Shown: one piece after another, positions 51,601 to 61,026 of the stretch | How the letters are laid out: every line of letters begins with the position of its first letter | How positions within the stretch are numbered: the stretch's first letter is position 1 | NCBI RefSeq assembly: GCF_902859745.1 | Contig: NZ_CADIJW010000012.1 | Location: forward strand, 62,001-126,000 | Length of the DNA: 64,000 nucleotides | Direction: 5' to 3' | Origin: Achromobacter dolens | Lineage (GTDB): Bacteria > Pseudomonadota > Gammaproteobacteria > Burkholderiales > Burkholderiaceae_B | Notes under the pieces: model-generated | What the model was told of the DNA's origin: nothing | The model's database searches: none | Seen by the model: the letters and a program-made list of their open reading frames with translations, nothing else | Made by a program: the position numbers and the translations under genes

Positions 51601-52874
51601 CACACGCCCGCCTGGACCCAGCGCTCGCCGTCGCCGCGGGCGCCGGGAGGGGTCAGCAACAGGTGCGAGACGCCGATCGAGCGTTCGCGAAAGCCGCCTT
51701 CGCAGTAGGCCAGGTAGAACTCCCACAGGCGGCAGAAGCGGCTGTCGAAGCCCTGTTCCCGCACCTCGGGCAGGTGCGCCAGGAAGCGGTGGCGCCAGGC
51801 TTGCAGGGTGCGGGCGTACGACAGGCCGAAATCCTCCAGGTGTACGAGGGCGAGGTCGCAGGCGCGCGTCTTGGCCCGCAGCATCGCTTCGATCGAGGGG
51901 ATGAAGCTGCCAGGAAAGATATGGCGCTTGATGAAATCCACCTCGCCCAGCGCCTGCTGGTAGCGATGGTCTTCGATGGTGATGGCCTGGATCAACGCGC
52001 GCCCGTGCGGCGCGAGCAGGTCGGCGACCTTGGCGAAATAGGTCTCGAGGTATTGCGCGCCGATCGCCTCGATCATTTCGATCGACACCAGCTTGTCGTA
52101 GCGGCCCTGCAGATCGCGGTAGTCCTGCAGCACCACGCTGACGCGATCGTCCAGGCCCACGGCGCGCACCCGCGCCAGCGCCAGCGCGTGCTGTTCGCGC
52201 GAGATGGTGGCGGTGGTGACGTGGCAGCCGTAGTGGCGCGCGGCGTGGATGGCGAATCCGCCCCAGCCGCTGCCGATTTCGACGACACGGTCGCCCGGGC
52301 CGAGTTCCAGCTTGCGGCAGATGGTGTCCAGCTTGCGCCGCGAGGCCTCTTCCAGCGTGTCGTCGGCGCCGGCCCACAGCGCCGACGAGTACATCAGGTC
52401 CGGCGACAGGAACAGCGAGAAGAAATCGTTGCCCAGGTCGTAGTGGGCGGCGATGTTGCGGCGGCTGCCTTCGTGGGTGTTGCGGTTGCCGGCATGCCAG
52501 CGCTTGAGCGCCCAGCCGGCCACGCGTGCCAGCCCCGATTCCATGCCGTCCAGCGTGTCGCGGTTGCGCACCAGCAGGCGCACCAGGGCGACCAGATCGT
52601 CGCAGGTCCACAGGCCGTCGCCGTACGCTTCGCCCGCGCCGACGCTGCCCTGGGTGGCCACCAGGCGGTAGAAGGCCATGTCGCGGATGGTCAGGCGCAC
52701 CACCGGCTCGCCGTCGCCCAGCGTGACGCTGCCCAGGCTGTCCTCGATGGCCAGCCGGCCGCTGGTGAGCGTCGAGAGACGGGCGAACAGGCGTCTGCGC
52801 AACAGGCGCTCCAGCGCTCCGGGCGGACGGGTCCCCGCGATGGCGGCATGTTCGGACGGCGTCATGGCTTTCAT
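51600..52874 (-). CDS. Cyclopropane-fatty-acyl-phospholipid synthase family protein (second)
   Basis: The 424-residue protein has the full CFA-synthase layout. An N-terminal lipid-binding part ([20 protein letters not shown]) and [20 protein letters not shown] are followed by [20 protein letters not shown], the SAM loop [40 protein letters not shown] and [17 protein letters not shown] 52874 has GGAG upstream; the frame continues open to 52994 but that part is rejected. It transfers methylene or methyl groups from SAM to unsaturated acyl chains in membrane phospholipids. It lies between DUF2878 and DUF1365 genes with overlapping ends. Confidence 0.92.
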   Translation of the reverse strand: MKAMTPSEHAAIAGTRPPGALERLLRRRLFARLSTLTSGRLAIEDSLGSVTLGDGEPVVRLTIRDMAFYRLVATQGSVGAGEAYGDGLWTCDDLVALVRLLVRNRDTLDGMESGLARVAGWALKRWHAGNRNTHEGSRRNIAAHYDLGNDFFSLFLSPDLMYSSALWAGADDTLEEASRRKLDTICRKLELGPGDRVVEIGSGWGGFAIHAARHYGCHVTTATISREQHALALARVRAVGLDDRVSVVLQDYRDLQGRYDKLVSIEMIEAIGAQYLETYFAKVADLLAPHGRALIQAITIEDHRYQQALGEVDFIKRHIFPGSFIPSIEAMLRAKTRACDLALVHLEDFGLSYARTLQAWRHRFLAHLPEVREQGFDSRFCRLWEFYLAYCEGGFRERSIGVSHLLLTPPGARGDGERWVQAGV

Positions 52875-53647
52875 TGTGGTTCTCCGTTGGGCGTGCGGGG
52901 ATGGTCGTGGATCGGGTTGCGTTTGAGCCAGAGGCGCAGGGCCTGCCAGTGGATGCCGCCGATGACCTGCAGGGTCATCAAGGGAAAGCGCCACAGCAGG
53001 CGCGCCAGCGCAGCGCCGTCGAGTTCGCGGCGTTGCAGGCGCAGGTTGGCGTCGAATTGCGGCTGGCCCTGGCGGTTGACGCGCATGTGCACCCGCAGAT
53101 CCTCGCCCGGGGCGTTGAAGCGCCAGTCATAAATGCAGTCCATGGGCATGAAGGGGGAGACGTGAAAGCGTTTGTCGAAGCGCCAGGCCATGGCGTCGCC
53201 ACGGCGCTCGGCCTGCGCGACCGGCAGGACGACGCAATGCCGTTGTTTCCATGGGGTGTTCGTGATCTCCGCCAGGATCGCGGCCAGGGTCACGCCGTCG
53301 GCTTCGTAGCAGTAGTAGAAGCTGACCGGGTTGAAGACATAGCCGGCGTAGCGCGGATGGGCCAGCAGTCGGATCGGCCCGGCGGGCGCCTCGCCCAGGC
53401 GCGCTCGCAGCCTGGCCCGCACCGCCTGCGCCAGCGGCTGCCCCGCCTCGCCATCCAGATAATCGCTGCGGCGCCATTCGGCCAGGTTGGGCCGGTCCAC
53501 CGACCACAGCCAGCGGCGCTGGAACACCTGGTCGATTTCGTCCAGGTCCAGGTACAGTTGCGCCATGCGGTAGCTGAAACCATGCGCGTGCGGCACGTGG
53601 CGCCTGTGCGTCACGCGGCCTTCGTAGAGGGCGCTGTGGCCGCTCAT
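52871..53647 (-). CDS. DUF1365 family protein
   Basis: The 258-residue protein has the conserved DUF1365 pattern: [60 protein letters not shown] and [20 protein letters not shown]. Start and stop overlap the neighbouring genes by four bases each. The family always occurs beside an FAD oxidoreductase and a CFA-like methyltransferase. No enzyme activity is established; a role in the same acyl modification is inferred. Confidence 0.92.
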   Translation of the reverse strand: MSGHSALYEGRVTHRRHVPHAHGFSYRMAQLYLDLDEIDQVFQRRWLWSVDRPNLAEWRRSDYLDGEAGQPLAQAVRARLRARLGEAPAGPIRLLAHPRYAGYVFNPVSFYYCYEADGVTLAAILAEITNTPWKQRHCVVLPVAQAERRGDAMAWRFDKRFHVSPFMPMDCIYDWRFNAPGEDLRVHMRVNRQGQPQFDANLRLQRRELDGAALARLLWRFPLMTLQVIGGIHWQALRLWLKRNPIHDHPRTPNGEPQ

Positions 53648-54915
53648 GCCGCCACCGCGGATAAGGCCGCGGCCTGCGATTGGATGCCCCGGACCACGTC
53701 CAGTGCGCTGGCCACGCCGTCCTCGTGAAAGCCCCAGCCCCAATAGGCGCCCGCGTACCAGCAGCGGTGGTGGCCCGAGATCTCGTCGCGGCGCGCCTGG
53801 GCGGCCACGGACGCGAGGGTGTAAACGGGATGGTGGTAGCGCATGCGGGCCAGCACCTGCGTCGGATCGATGGCTTCGCTGCGATTGAGCGTGACGATGA
53901 AGGGGCGGCGCGATTGCAGGCCTTGCAAGAGGTTCATGCAGTAGCTGACCGAACACGGCGCCGACGGGTCGGCCGGCACGTAGGCATTCCACGCCGCCCA
54001 GGCCTTGGGGTGGCGTGGCAGCAGGCGCGCGTCCGTGTGCAGCACGACGTCATTGTGCTGATACGTGATCGCGCCGAGCACCTCGCGCTCGGCCGCGCTG
54101 GGCGCGGCCAGCAGCTTCAGGGCCTGGTCGCTGTGGCAGGCGAACACCACCTGGTCATAGCGCGGCCGACCCTCGCACGAGGCCAGCGTGACGCCGTCCG
54201 CCTGGCGCGTTACCTGGTACACCGGGCAGTTCAGTCGCACCCGCACGTTCCAGCGTTCGCGCAGGGCGCGGATGTAGCTGCTGGACCCGCCCTGCACCAC
54301 GCGCCATTGGGGGCGCGCATCGACTTGCAGCATCTGGTGGTTGGCCATGAACTGCACCAGATAACGCGCCGGGAATTCGAGGATGCGCGCGGCGGGCGAT
54401 GACCACAGCGCCGACGCCATCGGGATCAGGTGGTCGGCCTGGAATGCCTGGCCGTAGCGGTGCCGCGCCAGGTACTCGCCCAGCGTCGGGCCGGGCTCGT
54501 CGCCGGCCAGCAGGGCCGGGGCTTCGCGGTAGAAGCGCAACAGGTCGCGCACCATGCCCAGAAAGCGCGGCGACAGCAGGTTGCGGCGCTGGCAGAACAG
54601 GGTGTCGAGCGAGGTCGCGTTGTATTCCAGGCGGCCGGCCTCCTGGTGCACCGAGAAGCTCATGGTGGTGGGCTGCGAGCGCACGCCCAGCTCCTCCAGC
54701 ATCGCCGTGAAGTGCGGATAGTTGACCGGGTTGTGCACGATGAAGCCGCTGTCCACCGCGTAGCGGCGGCCGTCCTGCTCGACGTCGTGGGTGTGCGTGT
54801 GGCCGCCCAGGTAGTCGTTGGCCTCGTACAGGGTCACGTCATGGTCCTGGCCCAGCTTCCAGGCGCAGACCAGTCCCGCGATGCCCGAACCGATGATGGC
54901 GATGCGCATGGTCAT
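53644..54915 (-). CDS. FAD-dependent amine-oxidase-like oxidoreductase
   Basis: The 423-residue protein begins with the FAD-binding Rossmann loop [15 protein letters not shown] and [13 protein letters not shown], followed by [20 protein letters not shown]. The C-terminal part [19 protein letters not shown] is typical of the DUF1365-linked flavoproteins. It resembles protoporphyrinogen-oxidase-like and fatty-acid desaturating flavoenzymes. In clusters of this type it is thought to oxidise the acyl chain after methylation. Start at ATG 54915, or the third codon ATG at 54909. The desaturase gene precedes it with a four-base overlap. Confidence 0.92.
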   Translation of the reverse strand: MTMRIAIIGSGIAGLVCAWKLGQDHDVTLYEANDYLGGHTHTHDVEQDGRRYAVDSGFIVHNPVNYPHFTAMLEELGVRSQPTTMSFSVHQEAGRLEYNATSLDTLFCQRRNLLSPRFLGMVRDLLRFYREAPALLAGDEPGPTLGEYLARHRYGQAFQADHLIPMASALWSSPAARILEFPARYLVQFMANHQMLQVDARPQWRVVQGGSSSYIRALRERWNVRVRLNCPVYQVTRQADGVTLASCEGRPRYDQVVFACHSDQALKLLAAPSAAEREVLGAITYQHNDVVLHTDARLLPRHPKAWAAWNAYVPADPSAPCSVSYCMNLLQGLQSRRPFIVTLNRSEAIDPTQVLARMRYHHPVYTLASVAAQARRDEISGHHRCWYAGAYWGWGFHEDGVASALDVVRGIQSQAAALSAVAA

Positions 54916-55844
54916 TCCTTGGCGCGCGCCAGCACCCAGGCCGGCACGGGTTTCAGGTCCCAGATCAGGCCAGCGGCCGCCAGCAGGCGCAGGCCGTACC
55001 AGGTGAGGTCGATTTCCCGGGCGCGAAAGCCCTGGCGCGCCGAACCGGGATAGAAGTGGTGGTTGTTGTGCCAGCCTTCGCCGAAGGTCAATAGCGCCAG
55101 CCAGGCGTTGTTGCGGCTATCGTCGGCGGTGTCGTAGCGGCGCTTGCCGTAGCGGTGCGCCAGTGAATTGATGGTGACGGTCGCATGGAACAGCGCCACC
55201 GTCGAGATGAAGAAGCCCCACACCAGCATCTGCGGCCCGCTGGTGCCCAGGCCGGGCGCCAGGCGCTCGAGCGCGGCGCCCAGGGCATAGCACAGCAGCG
55301 CCAGCGCGATGGGCACGGCGGCGTCGAAGCGGTCCAGCCAGCGCAGTTCGCGGTAGCGGCGCAGATCCGGCACGCGCGCCAGGTCGGTGGCGAAGGCGCG
55401 CGGCGTCAGGAACCAGCCCATGTGGCTCCACCAGAAACCGTGGCGGGCCGGCGAGTGCAGATCCTGTTCGTCGTCGGCGTGGCGGTGATGGTGGCGGTGG
55501 TGCGCCGCCCACCACAACGGGCCGCGCTGGGCGCACGAAGCGCCGAGAATGGCGAAAACCAACTGCATGGCGCGCGAGGTGCGGAAGGTGCGGTGCGAGA
55601 AATAGCGGTGGTAGAAGCCGGTCAGGGCGAACATGCGCACGGCGTAGAGCGCCGCCGCCACGGCCACCGCCACCGGCGAAACGCCGGTCCATGCGACGCC
55701 CAGGCAGCCAACGTGCAGCAGCGCGAAGGGCAGGGCGCGGGTCCAGTCGATGCGGTCGGGCGGGCCGGCGGGCGCGCCCGCCGCCTGGGTATCGACCCAG
55801 CGGCGTATCGAAGTGGTCCAGTGAGAGGGTTCAGGGCGCATCAT
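54912..55844 (-). CDS. Membrane fatty acid desaturase (acyl-CoA delta-9 type)
   Basis: The 310-residue protein has four hydrophobic segments and the three histidine boxes of membrane desaturases: HRYFSHRTF, HHRHHHRHAD and GWHNNHHFYPGSARQG. These bind a di-iron centre and introduce a double bond into an acyl chain. ATG 55844 (or 55841) follows AACAGGACAC; the frame upstream to 55922 is rejected. Position suggests it supplies unsaturated substrate for the two CFA-like methyltransferases in the same directon. Confidence 0.92.
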   Translation of the reverse strand: MMRPEPSHWTTSIRRWVDTQAAGAPAGPPDRIDWTRALPFALLHVGCLGVAWTGVSPVAVAVAAALYAVRMFALTGFYHRYFSHRTFRTSRAMQLVFAILGASCAQRGPLWWAAHHRHHHRHADDEQDLHSPARHGFWWSHMGWFLTPRAFATDLARVPDLRRYRELRWLDRFDAAVPIALALLCYALGAALERLAPGLGTSGPQMLVWGFFISTVALFHATVTINSLAHRYGKRRYDTADDSRNNAWLALLTFGEGWHNNHHFYPGSARQGFRAREIDLTWYGLRLLAAAGLIWDLKPVPAWVLARAKE

Positions 55845-55912
55845 CGTGTCCTGTTCGAGGCTTGCGGGGATATACGGGCGGGGCGGGCGGACGGATGCAT
55901 AAGTGAAAACCC

Positions 55913-56665
55913 TTAGTCGCACCGGCCCGTCAACGGCGTGGCCGCCGCGGCGTCCATGTCCTGCTGGGTGGGCGGGGCCAGTTCGGCGTCGGCGGGGAAT
56001 TCGATGCGCACGGTCTGCGTGCCGCCGTTGCCGTCGCGCAGGTTGCTGGGGCCTTCGAAGCGGCGCAGGCGTCGGCTGTCGCGGTCGTAGGTCACGCGCA
56101 GCGGCGGCGCGGCGAAACCGTACCAGGCATCCAGCCGCAGCCGGAATACGCGCTCGCGCCGTTCGGGCACGTCGCGCGCCAGGACTTCCAGCGGCATCAG
56201 GGCCAATCGGCTGGGCACCAGGAACTGCAAGGGGCGGTCGGGTGAGTCCCAGTGCGCGCGCAGCCAGGCGTCGAAGCCGGCGTCGATCACCGGGTCTTCG
56301 GCCTGCGGCAGCGCCTGGCTGCGCGTGGTCGCGCTGGCGCGCGCCTGCACGTAGGCGTGGCGCACGCCGCCGCGGCTGCTGACGCCTTCGCGGTAACCGT
56401 CGCGCTGGTCCAGCAGGGCGAAATCGGGCGCGGGATCATCCACCCCGCCGCGCACCCATTTGCGGGCGAAGGCGGCGCCGTCCGGACAGCGATACAGCAC
56501 CAGCCGGGTCTGCCGCGCGCCGTCCCTGACGACCCAGTGTTCCTCGCGGTAGCGCTCGACGCCGCCGTGCTGGGCATAGGCGTAGCCCAGGTAGTGTTCG
56601 TTGGCCGCCTGGGCGCCAAGCGGCGCCAGCGGCAGGATCAGGGCGAGCAGCAGCGATGGGCGCAT
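55913..56665 (-). CDS. Periplasmic protein of unknown function
   Basis: The 250-residue protein has a signal peptide (LLLALILPLAPLGAQA-A, cleavage near 20). The mature part contains NEHYLGYAYAQHGGVERYRE, VLYRCPDGAAFARKWVRGG, RLALMPLEVLARDVPERRER and VTYDRDSRRLRRFEGPSNLR. This suggests a beta-rich domain, perhaps lipid-binding like LolA-type folds, but the family is not recognised. It starts 2 bases after the hydrolase stop and precedes the desaturase, so it belongs to the same transcript. Confidence 0.8.
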   Translation of the reverse strand: MRPSLLLALILPLAPLGAQAANEHYLGYAYAQHGGVERYREEHWVVRDGARQTRLVLYRCPDGAAFARKWVRGGVDDPAPDFALLDQRDGYREGVSSRGGVRHAYVQARASATTRSQALPQAEDPVIDAGFDAWLRAHWDSPDRPLQFLVPSRLALMPLEVLARDVPERRERVFRLRLDAWYGFAAPPLRVTYDRDSRRLRRFEGPSNLRDGNGGTQTVRIEFPADAELAPPTQQDMDAAAATPLTGRCD

Positions 56666-56666
56666 G

Positions 56667-57563
56667 TCATTCTCCCGGGGCGGAGCAGGGACGGGTCACG
56701 AACGCGGCCATGTCGTCCAGCACCGGCGCGCGCCAGCGCAAGGGCCGCGCCAGCGCGCCCACCAGCAGTTTGTGGCCGAGGTCGGGATACTCGACCAGGC
56801 GCGCGCAGGCGCCAGCGGCGCGCAGGGCGCGCGCCAGGCCGGCGCTGTTGCGCCGCGGGTCCACCGCGGTGTCGGCGCCGCCGGTCAGCAGCAGGCCCGG
56901 CGGGGCGCTGGCGCTGACGTGGCGGATCGGTTGCGAGTCGGCCGGCGTATCGGGAAACCGGAACACCGGCCGCACGTCACGCGCGACGATCGGCAGGAAG
57001 TCGTAGGGGCCCGCCAGGCCGATCCAGCCGGCCAGCGAGCCCGGCGCGGAGCCGGCATCGCGCAGCCAGCGCGGATCCAGGGCCAGCATGGCGGCGATGT
57101 AGCCGCCGGCGCTGTGGCCGGCCACGAACACCCGGCCCGGGTCGCCGCCATAGGCATCGATATGCCGTTGCGTCCACGCCACCGCCAGCGCCGCGTCCTG
57201 CAGGAACGCCGGGTAGATAGCCTCGGGATAGAGGCGGTAGTCGGCGATGACGGCGATGATGCCGCGCGAGGCCAGCGCGTCGCCCGCGAAGCGGTAGTCG
57301 GCGCGTTCGCCGCTGCGCCAACTGCCGCCGTAGAAGAACACCACCACCGGCGCGCCGGCGGCGTCCAGCGGCGCATGGATGTCCAGGCGCTGGCGCGGCA
57401 GCGGGCCATAGGCCAGCCCGGACGTGGCGCGGCTGGCGCCGTCGGGCACGGCGCCGTTGAGCAGGGTCAGGGGCGAGCAGGCGGCCAGCAGGCCTAGCGC
57501 CAGGCTGGCCAGCAGCAGTATCTCGAGCAGGCCGCGCTGGCCCGGGCCGATCCAGGAATACAT
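56667..57563 (-). CDS. Alpha/beta hydrolase (carboxylesterase-like)
   Basis: The 298-residue protein has an N-terminal hydrophobic anchor with a lipobox-like LGLLAAC. An esterase domain follows: VVVFFYGGSWRSGERADYRF as the oxyanion loop, nucleophile Ser in VFVAGHSAGGYIAAMLA, and the later Asp and His (LLLTGGADTAVDPRRNS, LVEYPDLGHKLLVGAL). GGAG before ATG 57563 fixes the start. Probably tethered on the periplasmic side and hydrolysing an ester, perhaps an acyl lipid given its position after the sigma/anti-sigma pair. Confidence 0.88.
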   Translation of the reverse strand: MYSWIGPGQRGLLEILLLASLALGLLAACSPLTLLNGAVPDGASRATSGLAYGPLPRQRLDIHAPLDAAGAPVVVFFYGGSWRSGERADYRFAGDALASRGIIAVIADYRLYPEAIYPAFLQDAALAVAWTQRHIDAYGGDPGRVFVAGHSAGGYIAAMLALDPRWLRDAGSAPGSLAGWIGLAGPYDFLPIVARDVRPVFRFPDTPADSQPIRHVSASAPPGLLLTGGADTAVDPRRNSAGLARALRAAGACARLVEYPDLGHKLLVGALARPLRWRAPVLDDMAAFVTRPCSAPGE

Positions 57564-57622
57564 GGGGTGCTCCGCAACGGGGACACCCCTCTATACGGGC
57601 ACGGGCCCGCGTTGGATGCGGC

Positions 57623-58294
57623 TCAGATCTTCAGCACGTCGCCGCTCATGATGACCGGCCCGGTGGGCGCGCCGGTGGGCGAGCCGCCCGGCGGCTCCAG
57701 CGTGATGGCAAGTTGCTGGACGCCGGCCAGGCCCTGGGCGCGGCGCAGCGCGGTCAGGCCTTCGGGCGACACCAGCCCGACCGACTGCGGCGCCTGCCCG
57801 GGCGGAATGGCCCAGAGTTCCAGGGACTTGCCGCCGGCGCGCGTCGCCAGGTTCTGCAGCGCGTGGATGTGCAGGCCGCCGGCTTCGTCGGCGCGCACCA
57901 CCAGCATGGCTTGCGCCTCGGGGCTTTGCAGCACGGCCATCAGTTGCGCCCGGGCGGCGCGGTCCACCTGCATGGGATAGATGACGACGCCGGCCACCAG
58001 CAAGGCGGCCAGCGCGCCGCTGGCGACGCGCCAGAACGCCAGGCCGCGCCACCAGGGCGCCGCGCCCGGGTGCAGGCGGGATTGGATCGCGCGCCAGACG
58101 CGGCGCGGGGGCGTCCTGCCGGGCAGCGACCAGAGCAGGGGGTAGATGTCGTCCTCCCAGCCCCGCACCTGTCGGCGCAGATTGGCGTCGGCGGCCATCA
58201 GGCCCTCGAAGCGGCGGCGGGCGCCGCCGCGCATGGCGCCCGAGACGTAGTCGGCCGCCAGCCGGGCGCGCAATTGCGGATCGCGGTAGTTCAT
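57623..58294 (-). CDS. Anti-sigma factor, RskA/ChrR-like domain with one membrane segment
   Basis: The protein has 223 residues. The N-terminal anti-sigma domain (QLRARLAADYVSGAMRGGAR, RRFEGLMAADANLRRQVRGW, EDDIYPLLWSLPGRTPP) is followed by a single membrane segment (VASGALAALLVAGVVIY) and a periplasmic RskA-type C-terminal domain (SLELWAIPPGQAPQSVGLVS, QQLAITLEPPGGSPTGAP). It lacks the zinc-binding HxxxCxxC of ZAS proteins such as ChrR. ATG 58294 overlaps the sigma gene's stop. It should hold the sigma factor inactive until a periplasmic signal arrives. Confidence 0.9.
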   Translation of the reverse strand: MNYRDPQLRARLAADYVSGAMRGGARRRFEGLMAADANLRRQVRGWEDDIYPLLWSLPGRTPPRRVWRAIQSRLHPGAAPWWRGLAFWRVASGALAALLVAGVVIYPMQVDRAARAQLMAVLQSPEAQAMLVVRADEAGGLHIHALQNLATRAGGKSLELWAIPPGQAPQSVGLVSPEGLTALRRAQGLAGVQQLAITLEPPGGSPTGAPTGPVIMSGDVLKI

Positions 58295-58836
58295 GACAGG
58301 CACCTCTTGAGCCGTTCCATGCCGCGCCGCACCCAGCTCTTGATCGTGCCCAGCGGCGCCTGCAGGCGGCGGGCGATCTCGCCGTGGCTCAGGTCGTCGA
58401 AAAAGGACAGCGCGATGGCCGTGCGCTGCTGGCCTTCCAGTTGCTTGAGGCAGTCGGCCAGGCGCCGGGCATCCTGGTCGGACTGCAGGCGCTCGAAGGG
58501 GCCGGGCGCGTCATCCGCCCAGGCCAGCGTCAGTTCGCCGTCGGCGTCCGGGCGCTCCAGGTCGGGCCTGCGCAGCAGGTCGATACAGCGGTTGCGCACG
58601 ATGCGGGTCATCCAGGTCATGACTTGGCTCTGTTCCGAAGAATAGCGGGCGGCGTTGCGCCAGATATTGATGAAGCTGTCCTGGAGGACTTCTTCCGCCC
58701 AGTCGCTTCGTCGCAATATACGGACGGCAAGGGCAAACAGATGCGGGGACGTTTGACGATAGAGTTCGGCCAGCGCGGATTCCTGGCCGCGCGCGCAGTC
58801 TTGTATCAGGGCCTTCAGACGTATGGGGTCGGGCAT
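58291..58836 (-). CDS. ECF RNA polymerase sigma factor (SigK/RpoE-like)
   Basis: The 181-residue protein has sigma region 2 (ALAELYRQTSPHLFALAVRI, WAEEVLQDSFINIWRNAARY, VMTWMTRIVRNRCIDLLRR) and region 4 (QLEGQQRTAIALSFFDDLSH, GEIARRLQAPLGTIKSWVRR). It pairs with the anti-sigma factor encoded directly after it, with a four-base overlap. It is the first gene of the lipid directon and probably drives its own operon under envelope or oxidative stress, as group-ECF27/19 proteins do. Confidence 0.93.
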   Translation of the reverse strand: MPDPIRLKALIQDCARGQESALAELYRQTSPHLFALAVRILRRSDWAEEVLQDSFINIWRNAARYSSEQSQVMTWMTRIVRNRCIDLLRRPDLERPDADGELTLAWADDAPGPFERLQSDQDARRLADCLKQLEGQQRTAIALSFFDDLSHGEIARRLQAPLGTIKSWVRRGMERLKRCLS

Positions 58837-58968
58837 GACGGGTATCCGGGGTCACATGGGGTGCGGCCGCAGAATGCGCGGAATGGGCGCCACGGCGGGA
58901 CGCGCCGCGGCACCATCCGACATACTACCGAAAACTCCGGCCTCGTTGCGCGGCCAGGCCCTTGCCGG

Positions 58969-59850
58969 TCACGTCATCCATTGCGTGAGGCCGCTCAGCC
59001 AGCAGCCGGCGCCATCGCCCCGCGCACGTAGCTGGATTGCCGACGGGGAGCCCATGGCCACGCCCTGGCGCACCGTGCAGACCTGGCCGGCGGGGATGGC
59101 GCCGGTCTTGTCCAGATAGCCCCACAATGCCGCCGCCGCGATGCCGGTGGCGGCGTCCTCGGGATAGCCGGAAGCCTTCGGAAACTGCCGCGCGCTGGCG
59201 CCGTCGGCCGTCAAGGCGTAGGGGTACAGGCCGGTCGAGCCGATGGCCTCGCACAGGCCGCGCATCGCATCGAAGTCGGGGGCCAGCGCGTCCAGCGCGG
59301 CCGCGTCGGGCAGCCGCACCAGGGTTTTGACGCGGCTGGTGCTGGCATTGACCATGTGCAGGCCCGGCAGCGCCGGATCGATGCGCAGCACGGCCGCGAC
59401 GGCGCGGCACTGGTCTGGCGTCAGCGCGCGGGTGGTCGCGGCGGGTTGCGAGACCCAGGCCCGATCGCCGGCCTCGTCCCATTCGACGTCCACGCTGCCG
59501 CTCAGGGTCTGGACCCGCGTGGCGGGCGTGCGCCAGTGCCCCCATTGCCGCAGCGCCCAGAGCGTGCCGACGGTGGCGTGGCCGCACATCTCCATTTCAT
59601 GGCCGGGCACGAAGAAGCGCAGCCGGCACAGGTGGCCATCGCGATCGGCCGGCGCCACGAAGGACGATTCGTGGCCGTGGCGCGCGGCCAGGGCCTGCAT
59701 GTCGGCGGCCGTCATGCCGAGCGCGTCGAGCACCAGCGGCACGGGGTTGCCGCCGCGTCCGGCGTGGGCGGGATCGACGAAGACGCGCAGCAGGGCGGCC
59801 GAGCCGGCGGCCGGCGGGGCGGGGGCGCGGGGGGAGGGAAGGTCAGTCAA
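58969..59850 (-). CDS. PhzF-family isomerase
   Basis: The 293-residue protein belongs to the PhzF family: LLRVFVDPAHAGRGGNPVPL, HESSFVAPADRDGHLCRLRF with the catalytic Glu, FVPGHEMEMCGHATVGTLWA, and GYPEDAATGIAAAALWGYLD near the end. The length and duplicated diaminopimelate-epimerase-like fold are normal. Its physiological substrate is unknown. It overlaps the gene of the Bug-type binding protein by 8 bases, so the two are probably co-expressed. Confidence 0.93.
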   Translation of the reverse strand: MTDLPSPRAPAPPAAGSAALLRVFVDPAHAGRGGNPVPLVLDALGMTAADMQALAARHGHESSFVAPADRDGHLCRLRFFVPGHEMEMCGHATVGTLWALRQWGHWRTPATRVQTLSGSVDVEWDEAGDRAWVSQPAATTRALTPDQCRAVAAVLRIDPALPGLHMVNASTSRVKTLVRLPDAAALDALAPDFDAMRGLCEAIGSTGLYPYALTADGASARQFPKASGYPEDAATGIAAAALWGYLDKTGAIPAGQVCTVRQGVAMGSPSAIQLRARGDGAGCWLSGLTQWMT

Positions 59851-60808
59851 ACTGGACTCCGAGGGTGGTGATGAGCTCGCCCCAGAAGGCGAGGTCGTGG
59901 GAGACGGTGTGGGCCAGCGCGTCGGCCGTGTCCGGGTGCACGTCGACGCCCTTGGCCGCCAGGTCCGCCGCGATGGCCGGATCGCGCAGCACCGTGTTCA
60001 GGGCAAGGTTCATCTTCTGCACGATGGCAGGCGGCGTGCCCTTCGGGAAAGCCAGGCCGTACCACAGCGATTGCGTGTAGGCGGGCATGCCTTGCGCGGC
60101 GAACGTCGGCACGTTCGGCAGGATCGGGGTGGCGGCGGTGGTGGCCACGGCGACCAGCTTGCCGCTCTGCACGAAGGGCGCCAGGCCCACGGGGTTGTCG
60201 AACATGATGTCGACCTGGCCGCCGATCAGGTCGGTGTAGGCGGGCGCCGCGCCGCGGTAGGGCACGTGGGTCAGGTCCAGGCGCTCGTCTTTCTTGAACA
60301 TCTCGCCCAGCAGGTGCGACACGGTGCCGGCGCCCACCGAGGCATAGGTGACGCTGCGGCCCTTGAGTGCCGCGACCAGCGCGGGCAGGGTGGTGGCCTT
60401 CAGGGCCGGCTGCGCGGCCAGCACGTAGGGCGAGGTGCCGATGAAGCCGACGTAGTCGAAATCGTGGGCCGGCTTGTACGGCAGATTCCTGTACAGGCTG
60501 GCGCTGAGCGCGACCGTGCTGGTGGTGACCGCGACGGCGGTATAGCCGTCGGGCCTGGCGCGCGCGGCCTGGCCGGTGCCCACCGTGCCGCCGGCGCCGC
60601 CGGCGTTCTGGATGATGACGGTCTGCTGCAATTGGCGCGTCAACGCCGGCTGCAGGGTGCGCACCACCAGGTCGGTGCCGCCGCCGGCCGGGAACGGCAC
60701 GATCAGCGTGATCGGTTTGTCAGGCCAGGCCGGTTCGGCCGCCGCGGCGGCGAGCGGCAGGGCCAGGGGGGCGAAGGACAACAGGGCGAGCGGCAATGTG
60801 CGGATCAT
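59843..60808 (-). CDS. Bug-family tripartite tricarboxylate transporter receptor
   Basis: The 321-residue protein has a signal peptide (LALLSFAPLALPLAAAAA) and the Bug/TctC motif series: PDKPITLIVPFPAGGGTDLV, VIIQNAGGAGGTVGTGQAAR, ASVGAGTVSHLLGEMFKK, LTHVPYRGAAPAYTDLIGGQ and VDIMFDNPVGLAPFV. It is a periplasmic solute receptor; the family is greatly expanded in Bordetella and its relatives. AAGGGG before ATG 60808 chooses this start over 60814. The membrane components of the transporter are absent here. Ligand unknown. Confidence 0.93.
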   Translation of the reverse strand: MIRTLPLALLSFAPLALPLAAAAAEPAWPDKPITLIVPFPAGGGTDLVVRTLQPALTRQLQQTVIIQNAGGAGGTVGTGQAARARPDGYTAVAVTTSTVALSASLYRNLPYKPAHDFDYVGFIGTSPYVLAAQPALKATTLPALVAALKGRSVTYASVGAGTVSHLLGEMFKKDERLDLTHVPYRGAAPAYTDLIGGQVDIMFDNPVGLAPFVQSGKLVAVATTAATPILPNVPTFAAQGMPAYTQSLWYGLAFPKGTPPAIVQKMNLALNTVLRDPAIAADLAAKGVDVHPDTADALAHTVSHDLAFWGELITTLGVQFD

Positions 60809-61026
60809 GGACATCCCCTTGTATAGGTTGAACGCCCCGATCGTAGGGGGGCGGCCCGCGCGCGGGCGAACCACGGCGCGACAGGGGCCGATCCCGCACA
60901 CGACAGCGGCCCGGCGGCGCGGACGCCGGGCTTGCGTGGACGCGGGCGCGCGTCGATACTGGGGCGACGTCCATTTCCGCCCGCGTTGGCCTGCCGCCGG
61001 CGCGGCATCCGCGCCGCCGACCCATC

